Positions 1 through 5,856 of a stretch of DNA of 14,052 nucleotides are shown in pieces. The notes beneath the pieces are model-generated. The model had not been told where the DNA came from, made no database searches, and saw only the letters and a list, made by a program, of their open reading frames with translations. The stretch's first letter is position 1, and the number at the start of each line of letters is the position of its first letter. Location: assembly GCA_002310175.1 (NCBI GenBank), contig DBYG01000043.1, forward strand, positions 1 to 14,052, given 5' to 3'. The DNA is from Bacteroidales bacterium UBA1192. Lineage in GTDB: Bacteria; Bacteroidota; Bacteroidia; Bacteroidales; Bacteroidaceae. A program made the translations under genes and the position numbers.

Positions 1-306
1 GGTGATGTCTTGTCACAGCACCTTGTACCGTGATTAAGCTGATCTACTATACTTCAATCAGGCAGCAAGAGCATAATTGTTTGTGCCAGATAATTTTTGA
101 CCGTCTTTTTATAGTGCGGACTGACAGAGCACTGCCTGCTTACGTACCATTCCTGCCCGCTGTCAAAGCCAGACAGCCCCAGGTGAACGGTAATCGATAC
201 GATGGAACTCATGTTCCGCCGCAAAAATACATATTTATCAGAAAAAACCATTATCTTCGTTTTAAAATGATTCCTTAAGGACGGAATATCAGAGACCTTA
301 TCAGCT
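1..306. other. Left-edge stretch without a convincing gene
   Basis: No open frame here resembles a protein I recognise. The only structured signals are a leftward TATTTTTG box (222-229, minus strand) ten bases before an ATG at 212, which opens a 52-codon frame ending at 54, and a rightward TATCTTCG (252-259) that could serve the HD gene at 307. The 52-codon frame starts almost at the expected transcription start and its protein has no family features, so I do not call it a gene. I found no tRNA, strong terminator or repeat. Most likely this is a divergent intergenic region, possibly with the decayed start of a leftward gene. Confidence 0.4.
222..229 (-). promoter_or_regulatory. Possible leftward Bacteroidetes -7 box (TATTTTTG)
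   Basis: Read on the minus strand, 222-229 is TATTTTTG, a match to the Bacteroidetes -7 consensus TAnnTTTG, followed by GCGG and an ATG at 212. The -33 region has only a T-run (about 242-247) and no clear TTG at the right distance. It would drive transcription off the left edge. The box alone can occur by chance in AT-rich DNA, so this is weak. Confidence 0.25.
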
Positions 307-942
307 ATGGATACAGGAGTTGACAAGAGCCTGGAAGAGTATGTGGGGAGTGTGATAATCCCTATGTATGACAGTTTCGATGCCGGACATGACCGTACTC
401 ATGCGCTTGCCGTCATAGAGGAGTCGTTGCGCCTGTCCGCGTTCTACAGCGTGGATGTGAATGTGGTCTATGCCGCCGCGGCCTATCATGACACAGGGCT
501 TACCGCCGGCCGTGAGTTCCATCATCTGGAATCCGGGCGTATAGTGAGGAATGACAGCCGCCTGTCCCGATGGTTCACCGCGGAGCAGATAGAGACCATA
601 GCGCAGGCGGTGGAGGACCACAGGGCATCGGCTTCCAGTGAACCCCGTTCCATCTACGGCAGGATACTTGCCGAATCCGACCGCCAGATAATCCCGGAAT
701 CCATTATACTGAGGACGGTCCAGTACGGAGCCCGTCACTATCCGGAGCTGGACAAGGAGTCCCAATGGGAACGTCTCTGCGGGCACATGATGGAGAAATA
801 CGCTTCCGGAGGCTACCTGAAACTCTATATCCCGGAGTCCAGGAACGCCGAAGGGCTTGCCCGCCTGCGGGAGATAATCAGCGACAGGACGAGACTCCGG
901 TCATCGTTCGAGCGGGCGTACAGTGAGGTTTTCATAAAGTGA
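307..942 (+). CDS. HD-domain phosphohydrolase family protein
   Basis: A 211-aa soluble protein with no signal peptide or membrane segment. The metal-binding HD signature can be read in order: His32 (in GHDRTHA), the His61-Asp62 doublet (in AAYHDTGL), His105 (in AVEDHRA) and Asp125 (in AESDRQ). The length suits a single HD domain, so it is probably a cytosolic metal-dependent phosphatase or phosphodiesterase acting on a nucleotide or other small phosphorylated molecule. The substrate cannot be told from sequence. The ATG at 307 is used because no upstream in-frame start gives more of the fold; an AAGGA-type sequence near 277 lies too far upstream to be a normal ribosome site. A 223-bp gap separates it from the next gene, whose own promoter block begins near 1005, so it is probably a separate transcript. 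Confidence 0.82.
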   Translation: MDTGVDKSLEEYVGSVIIPMYDSFDAGHDRTHALAVIEESLRLSAFYSVDVNVVYAAAAYHDTGLTAGREFHHLESGRIVRNDSRLSRWFTAEQIETIAQAVEDHRASASSEPRSIYGRILAESDRQIIPESIILRTVQYGARHYPELDKESQWERLCGHMMEKYASGGYLKLYIPESRNAEGLARLREIISDRTRLRSSFERAYSEVFIK

Positions 943-1001
943 CATAATGAGTCTTGCTGCACTGTAATTTGTGGTGAAAAAATGTTAAATCAGGCGATTA
1001 T

Positions 1002-1033
1002 GGGGCGAAATCCGCTATATAGGGGTGAAATCC
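1002..1033 (+). promoter_or_regulatory. Tandem 12-bp motif pair upstream of LRR gene (candidate operator)
   Basis: GGGGCGAAATCC at 1002-1013 and GGGGTGAAATCC at 1022-1033 are direct repeats differing at one base, with starts exactly 20 bp apart (about two helical turns). That places both on the same DNA face, as expected for a regulator binding in tandem. Related partial copies occur at 971 (GTGGTGAAA) and 1064 (GGTGAAATAACC). The same pair recurs upstream of the gene at 4720. Function is inferred. Confidence 0.5.
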
Positions 1034-1098
1034 TGAAAATAGCACAAAAAAGCACACGGAACCGGTGAAATAACCAATAATTTTACACTCGGAAACCA
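1005..1098 (+). repeat. 94-bp duplicated promoter-region block, copy A
   Basis: This block matches 4570-4663 at 89 of 94 positions with no gaps; the offset is 3565 bases throughout. Mismatches fall at 1006, 1026, 1065, 1068 and 1069. It contains the tandem GAAATCC motifs, an AGCACA...AGCACA element and a TAATTTTA sequence (1078-1085) that could be a variant -7 box. It ends in GGAAACCA about 70 bp before the LRR gene's ATG. Beyond 1098 the copies diverge, though a hairpin follows in each (here GGAAAC 1091-1096 with GTTTCC 1112-1117). Most likely it is the promoter and operator region of the LRR gene. Confidence 0.88.
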
Positions 1099-1165
1099 GT
1101 CCACAAAACTTGTTTCCACAGTTAAATAGCAGAATCGTTTATAACCTCAAAAAACAATCAAGATT

Positions 1166-4100
1166 ATGAGAAAGTTGTTTTTAGTTCTCTCCGCTGTAAC
1201 CCTGATGTCTTCTTATATAGCAATTGATTTAATCCATATAGATGATATTGACTATTACTATTATCGTGGTGAAAAACGGCATTTGGACATTAATGAGAGT
1301 GTACTTATAGTCAAATACATTAAGACTGAAACCGGAAAATATCTTGAGAACAAATATGGACTGAAACCTGGAGGTGTTGTCGGGGCTGACAAGTTGGGAC
1401 CGGTTCAGCTTTCTGACAGTTCGATAGAGTGTGTATATACGGTCAGACCTTCGGAGTATAGGAGAATTTATCAATCCCTACGTAATGAGGAGAATGTAAC
1501 CAATGTGATTCGTGTTGTAGGAAAAGATGCACCGATGGTGATACCGGGAGACTTTTATATAGATTTGGAAGATGATGTTACAGTAGAAGAGGCCAAGGAA
1601 CTGGCTGAAGAGTTAGGTGTTGAGTTCATTGGTTATTTTGGTTTTGACCGCTGGTATGAGCTGAGATGCAACAACAACTCAGTTGGTGATGCGCTGGTTT
1701 GCTCCAGCCTCTTTTATGAAAGCGGAATGTGCAAGGCAATAGATCCGGGTTTCGGTTACGGGTTCAATATTGTTTATGGTTCCATTTCCGATAATGGTGC
1801 GGCATACCAATTTGATATTGAGAAAGATAATATATTCTATACTATTCATGAAGACGGCCTTTATGTTTCGGCGCAGAGTGTATTCGTAAGAGATGTTGAA
1901 GCATCATATAGTGGTGAAATAGAAATTCCTGGGGAAGTGATAACTGAGGATACTGTATATAAGGTGGTTGGAGTGGACTGTTATGCTTTCTACGGTTGTG
2001 ACAATCTGGTCAGCCTCACTTTTCCGGAGAGCGTGATTAATTTTGAACCATATTGCATGTCTGCCTGCCCGTCTTTGAAAAATGTGAGTATATCAGGACA
2101 AACAACGGTATTACCCAGGTATATGTTCTATAACAGTCCTTCCATTGAGACTGTTCAGTTACCCGGTTCAGTAAGAATTATAGAGCCGTACGCTTTTTCC
2201 GGGTGTTCTTCAATTACAAATATGAAAATACCGGATCAGGTAGAGACAATACCTGAATATGCCTTTGAAGGTTGTTCTGCCTTAAAGGAGATAGTGATAG
2301 GGAATTCTGTCAACAGCATAGGCAAGTTCGCATTTTCTGGATGCAGTAGCCTGAGGGAACTGAATATACCCGAGGGAGTGAAGAGTTTAGGTAACGGTAT
2401 GATAGAGCATTGCAATAATCTTAAATACCTGACCATACCTGAGAGCGTGGAGAATCAGAATATAGAAAGTCTGTTTTTCATCGCACAGACTGCATTGGCT
2501 CCAATGGTTGGCAAGCCTGATACAATAAATCTGAACCTGTTTGAACACAGGAACCATATCCGTTACGTACAAGGTGAAATCACTATTTATAAAAAAGGAA
2601 TTGAGTATATTCACTCTTTTCCTGTAGATATATTAAGTTTGCCGGAGAATGGCCAGTTCAGATTTATGATAGGGTCTGATATAGACAGCATTCCGGATTT
2701 CTTCCAGTATAGTTCAGAGTGGTTATTAAAAAGCTACATGCTGGAAAGAATGGAATCCCTTTATATTCCAGAGAGCGTAAAGTACATAGGTACATCGGCT
2801 TTTTGTGGCTGCACCAACCTCAAGGAAGTCGTGATTGAGGGAAGTCCTGTCATAGGGGAATATGCATTTGCCGGTTGTGACAGTATAGAGAGGATAGTCC
2901 TGTCCGGAGAAACACCTCCAGAAATCAATTCCAATACTGTGGTTTCCCTATCTGCCAATGTCGAGGCTGAGGATTGGGATCAGTCGCTGTCTAAGGTGGT
3001 AAAGCTTGACCGTACTGTCCCGATGGAGGGTGCATCGGGAGGCTACGCATCATACTTCATTGAGGATGGTGCGTTTAACTGGAAAATATCTTTTCAGCTT
3101 GATTATGCCATACCCGGATGGTATGACGTTAAGGTGAAGGCTGTTCCTAACAAACTGTTTCCTGAGGTTGAGGGTGTGGATAACGCAGAGGATGTCAAGC
3201 CCGCCATCCTTGCTGTAACTGTCAAATATACTGATAAAGACGGTGTGAAACAGTCCTACACAAGGAAGGATCCTTCAAACAGCAGGAAGAGTTTTACATT
3301 CGTTATGGACGGTGACTCCATCATGACCCTTGATGTGGCACGCCTCTATCTCGGTGATATGAAAAAAGAAGGCGAAAGACAGATTGTTACTGTGGAAGTC
3401 CAGTCTTACGTTTTGAACAGCAATGCAAAAAAATATTCTCATGGAGCATGGATAGACTGCCTCTCTCTGGAACTCGTGAGTCTTGCCGGTCCCTCGGCGG
3501 ATTTTACTCCTGAGGATAAGCTGGAGGAACTGGATCTGTCCCCCGCAGTCCGGGATTCCCTTACCGAGGCGATGTGTCAAACCATATTCAGCAGGAATGT
3601 GTTTGAGAATGCCCTGCTGAGTGTACCTGAGAATGCGGTCAGTGATTACCTGAACTCCATGCTGTGGAAACACTTCAATAACATGGAAGGTTACGTTTCC
3701 GGAGGGTATGATACTGATTTGGGTAATGATTCCATCTATGTCAACCTGTATCATGGAGCAGCTTTTGTGGCAGCCCGTGAGGTCAGCCGCGAGAAATTCC
3801 GTGGAATCTTCGGTTTTGACGGCCCGCTCACTCCACGCGACCCCATAACGGGTGGCTTGCAGCCTCGCTCGCCCTTGCGTGCCATTGGCAGAGACCGGTC
3901 AGCGGTTCCAGATGGCGTGCATGATTCTGAAGGCTCCGCTTTCTATCGCGGAAATATCACCATTCCGGAATCTGTCATGTTTGATAATACCACATACACA
4001 GTGTCCGGAATAGACTATTACGCATTTATGGGTTGCCGTGAACTGGAGTCAGTCACTATCCCTGAGAGTGTGACCAAACTTGGTTACGGCAGTTTCGCAG

Positions 4101-4558
4101 GCTGCATAGGGCTGAATACCATTGTCTTGCCTTCCGGAGTGGAGAACATTCCTGACGCATTGTTCTATGGGTGTATCCGTCTTGACAATGTGATAATCCC
4201 CGATGGAGTGGATACCATAGGCCATAGCGCCTTCTATGAATGCACGGGACTGACGGAAATAGTGATTCCTGCCAGTGTTGAGCTTATTGACGAGTACGCG
4301 TTCTACGGCTGCACAGGCTTGAAACGGATAGTAATAGAGGGTAATCCGGAGATAGCTCCTACAGCGTTCCTTGGCTGCGGAACAGGACTGGAGATAATAA
4401 AGACCGGATTTGAAAGCATTGATACTGACCATCATGAAGTGTATGAGTCGGTTCATTACGGGACAGACGGCCGTCCGGTGGCGCCCGATGCTCCCGGCCT
4501 CCATATAATCCGTATGCCGGACGGAAGGATGAAAAAAGCCCTGATCCTCTCCAGATGA
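1166..4558 (+). CDS. Secreted BspA-type leucine-rich-repeat (LRR_5) surface protein with S8-prodomain-like N-terminus
   Basis: A 1130-aa secreted protein. Residues 1-25 look like a signal peptide without a lipobox cysteine. Residues about 125-200 (DFYIDLEDDVTVEEAKELA..., ending in LFYESGMCKAIDPGF) resemble the N-terminal prodomain of Bacteroidales S8 proteases, but no catalytic domain follows. BspA-type LRR_5 units (pattern AFxGCxxLxxxxIPxxV) occupy about 246-430, 528-590 and 928-1075. An insert of about 590-780 is probably beta-rich, followed by a helical piece to about 870. The third LRR block restarts with its own cap (YRGNITIPESV...GIDYYAF), matching the first block's cap. The last 22 residues (PGLHIIRMPDGRMKKALIL...) look like a short C-terminal sorting-type tail. 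BspA proteins usually mediate adhesion; that role is inferred. The start follows an AT-rich leader without a Shine-Dalgarno sequence. The 3' third is visibly more GC-rich than the 5' part, suggesting a chimera. Confidence 0.85.
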   Translation: MRKLFLVLSAVTLMSSYIAIDLIHIDDIDYYYYRGEKRHLDINESVLIVKYIKTETGKYLENKYGLKPGGVVGADKLGPVQLSDSSIECVYTVRPSEYRRIYQSLRNEENVTNVIRVVGKDAPMVIPGDFYIDLEDDVTVEEAKELAEELGVEFIGYFGFDRWYELRCNNNSVGDALVCSSLFYESGMCKAIDPGFGYGFNIVYGSISDNGAAYQFDIEKDNIFYTIHEDGLYVSAQSVFVRDVEASYSGEIEIPGEVITEDTVYKVVGVDCYAFYGCDNLVSLTFPESVINFEPYCMSACPSLKNVSISGQTTVLPRYMFYNSPSIETVQLPGSVRIIEPYAFSGCSSITNMKIPDQVETIPEYAFEGCSALKEIVIGNSVNSIGKFAFSGCSSLRELNIPEGVKSLGNGMIEHCNNLKYLTIPESVENQNIESLFFIAQTALAPMVGKPDTINLNLFEHRNHIRYVQGEITIYKKGIEYIHSFPVDILSLPENGQFRFMIGSDIDSIPDFFQYSSEWLLKSYMLERMESLYIPESVKYIGTSAFCGCTNLKEVVIEGSPVIGEYAFAGCDSIERIVLSGETPPEINSNTVVSLSANVEAEDWDQSLSKVVKLDRTVPMEGASGGYASYFIEDGAFNWKISFQLDYAIPGWYDVKVKAVPNKLFPEVEGVDNAEDVKPAILAVTVKYTDKDGVKQSYTRKDPSNSRKSFTFVMDGDSIMTLDVARLYLGDMKKEGERQIVTVEVQSYVLNSNAKKYSHGAWIDCLSLELVSLAGPSADFTPEDKLEELDLSPAVRDSLTEAMCQTIFSRNVFENALLSVPENAVSDYLNSMLWKHFNNMEGYVSGGYDTDLGNDSIYVNLYHGAAFVAAREVSREKFRGIFGFDGPLTPRDPITGGLQPRSPLRAIGRDRSAVPDGVHDSEGSAFYRGNITIPESVMFDNTTYTVSGIDYYAFMGCRELESVTIPESVTKLGYGSFAGCIGLNTIVLPSGVENIPDALFYGCIRLDNVIIPDGVDTIGHSAFYECTGLTEIVIPASVELIDEYAFYGCTGLKRIVIEGNPEIAPTAFLGCGTGLEIIKTGFESIDTDHHEVYESVHYGTDGRPVAPDAPGLHIIRMPDGRMKKALILSR

Positions 4559-4566
4559 TGAGAAAT

Positions 4567-4598
4567 GTGGTGAAATCCGCTATATAGGGGCGAAATCC
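4567..4598 (+). promoter_or_regulatory. Tandem 12-bp motif pair upstream of fimbrillin-like gene (candidate operator)
   Basis: GTGGTGAAATCC at 4567-4578 and GGGGCGAAATCC at 4587-4598 keep the same 20-bp spacing as the pair at 1002-1033. The four copies together give GKGGYGAAATCC. Sequence and spacing are both preserved, while a trinucleotide farther along the same block has drifted, which suggests selection on this element. Confidence 0.5.
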
Positions 4599-4663
4599 TG
4601 AAAATAGCACAAAAAAGCACACGGAACCGTTGGCATAACCAATAATTTTACACTCGGAAACCA
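4570..4663 (+). repeat. 94-bp duplicated promoter-region block, copy B
   Basis: Second copy of the 1005-1098 block (89/94 identical, ungapped, same orientation), starting 12 bases after the LRR gene's stop and ending 56 bases before the next ATG. It is followed by its own hairpin of unrelated sequence (AAGCC 4663-4667 with GGCTT 4678-4682). Its presence means the downstream gene probably has its own promoter rather than relying on read-through. No transposase or terminal inverted repeats accompany it, so it is not an insertion sequence. Confidence 0.88.
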
Positions 4664-4719
4664 AGCCTGAAAAGTATGGCTTCCATAACAAGAACTCTAA
4701 CCTTTTAAAAACAAAAATT

Positions 4720-5718
4720 ATGAAAAAGTTGTTTCTGGTGATGTCCGCTGTAGCAGCGGTGTCCTTTTCGCTCGTCTCGTGCGATAATGATAAAGGCGTA
4801 CGTCCTCAGTCCGAGGAGTATGTCGAGGTCCGTTTCCAGGCTAACAATCTGGAATTCTCCGCTTCACCCATAACCAAGTCCGCTCCCGGTGAGGGACTTT
4901 ACGGTGTACAGATAAGAAACCGTGGTCCATATACTTTCTTTGACACATACGCCTGCTGGCTTACAGATGATCTGTCAAGCCAGTCATTCAAGCTGATTAA
5001 GGGAAATATATACGATATAAATGTGGTTTATGTCCCTGACGCTAAGGATATCATTGAGAATGAGGATGGTTACTATGGCGCACCGTTTAATAATGGTGAA
5101 CTGGTTCTTGGCTACCACGCTCCGCAGTTGGGACATGACATATACTATGGCAAGTCTGTTGATATAGGCGCAGCAGGTTCTGGTATAGCCCAAAGGAAAG
5201 GCGAACCCGCAAACAAGTATTTCAGCGATGTCCCTTTGTTCAGTGGCGGAAAACCTTATTTCACTGCCGAGGAGGATGTGACTCTTGATATTAATCTGTA
5301 CAGCTGCATGTTCGGTCTGGCTGTTACTGTTGAGAACCTCAAAGAGGGTAAGGTCCATATCTATCATGGTAGCTATACGATTAACAGCTATGCGGCCGCT
5401 GTCAAGAACGGGGAGCGTATATTCACGCTGACCAACTCTTCAAACAGTATGGATGTTGAACTTGAAATGCCTTCCATTCCTTTCGGCCGTGATGATTATG
5501 GCATGAACAATGAATGCTGGACCCCCTGCTGGATAAACATTGATTACGAGGATCCTGACGGAAATGTCCTGGCACTATATTCCAAGGATTTGGAAGTGTA
5601 CAGGATGTACAAGTATTCCCTGACCTTTGACCTGGAAGAGGTGCTGAACAGTGTTACCGGAGGACTGAAGGCAAACATGATGGATGAGAAATGGGTCAAC
5701 AACACACTTGATATGTGA
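4720..5718 (+). CDS. Fimbrillin-like putative surface lipoprotein
   Basis: A 332-aa lipoprotein. Residues 1-21 (MKKLFLVMSAVAAVSFSLVSC) are a lipoprotein signal peptide with lipobox LVSC and lipidated Cys21. The acidic residues just after it (DND) fit the Bacteroidetes surface-export signal for lipoproteins. The body begins with a strand-rich segment and an ITKS motif near residue 53, followed by YACWLTDD and NIYDINVVY, as in fimbrillin/Mfa-like families of Bacteroidales. Those proteins form or anchor pili or act as adhesins, but I cannot assign a subunit role. The signal peptide and its DNA resemble those of the LRR gene, and both have the same upstream block. No FimB/C/D-like partners lie nearby, so this is not a standard fimbrial operon. 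A frameshifted C-terminal tail relic overlaps its 3' end. Confidence 0.6.
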   Translation: MKKLFLVMSAVAAVSFSLVSCDNDKGVRPQSEEYVEVRFQANNLEFSASPITKSAPGEGLYGVQIRNRGPYTFFDTYACWLTDDLSSQSFKLIKGNIYDINVVYVPDAKDIIENEDGYYGAPFNNGELVLGYHAPQLGHDIYYGKSVDIGAAGSGIAQRKGEPANKYFSDVPLFSGGKPYFTAEEDVTLDINLYSCMFGLAVTVENLKEGKVHIYHGSYTINSYAAAVKNGERIFTLTNSSNSMDVELEMPSIPFGRDDYGMNNECWTPCWINIDYEDPDGNVLALYSKDLEVYRMYKYSLTFDLEEVLNSVTGGLKANMMDEKWVNNTLDM

Positions 5719-5833
5719 TGATTCCAATCTGTGTAGTAATATATGTGTGTTCCGTAATATTCCCGCTGACCGTCCCGGCCTGCATATTATCAAGGCTCCT
5801 GACGGCAGTGTGAGCAAGGTTCTGGTGAGGTGA
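5684..5833 (+). pseudogene. Orphan C-terminal tail homologous to the LRR protein's end
   Basis: In the +2 frame relative to the preceding gene, the last 22 codons (5768-5833) read DRPGLHIIKAPDGSVSKVLV-R and a stop. They align with the LRR protein's last residues (APGLHIIRMPDGRMKKALI...), sharing PGLHII and PDG and ending in the same basic-hydrophobic pattern. The open frame reaches back to an ATG at 5684 inside the fimbrillin-like gene (49 codons), but its first half is low-quality sequence. This is best read as the relic of the 3' end of a second LRR-type gene whose body was replaced or deleted. It could instead be a frameshifted extension of the fimbrillin-like gene, which is less likely because that protein is anchored by its N-terminus. 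Confidence 0.6.
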
Positions 5834-5856
5834 ATCTATGAACATCTGAGGGCGGA

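Noticed and set aside
301..786. Leftward 161-aa open frame over the HD gene
   Set aside because: It is antisense to a gene whose full HD metal-binding signature reads on the plus strand; its own protein has no domain features.
3275..3754. Leftward 159-aa open frame inside the LRR gene
   Set aside because: Lies within a continuous 1130-codon gene with coherent domains; no independent support.
4456..4555. A full type IX secretion C-terminal domain on the LRR protein
   Set aside because: Only the short PGLHII...KKALI tail is present after the last LRR; the usual 70-100 residue sandwich is not evident, so it is described only as a sorting-like tail.
1005..4663. The two 94-bp repeats as ends of a composite transposon
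   Set aside because: They are direct, lack terminal inverted repeats and transposase, and sit precisely at promoter positions.
4720..5718. Part of a standard fimbrial operon
   Set aside because: No anchor, tip or second fimbrillin gene is adjacent; the neighbours are an LRR protein and a TPR regulator.
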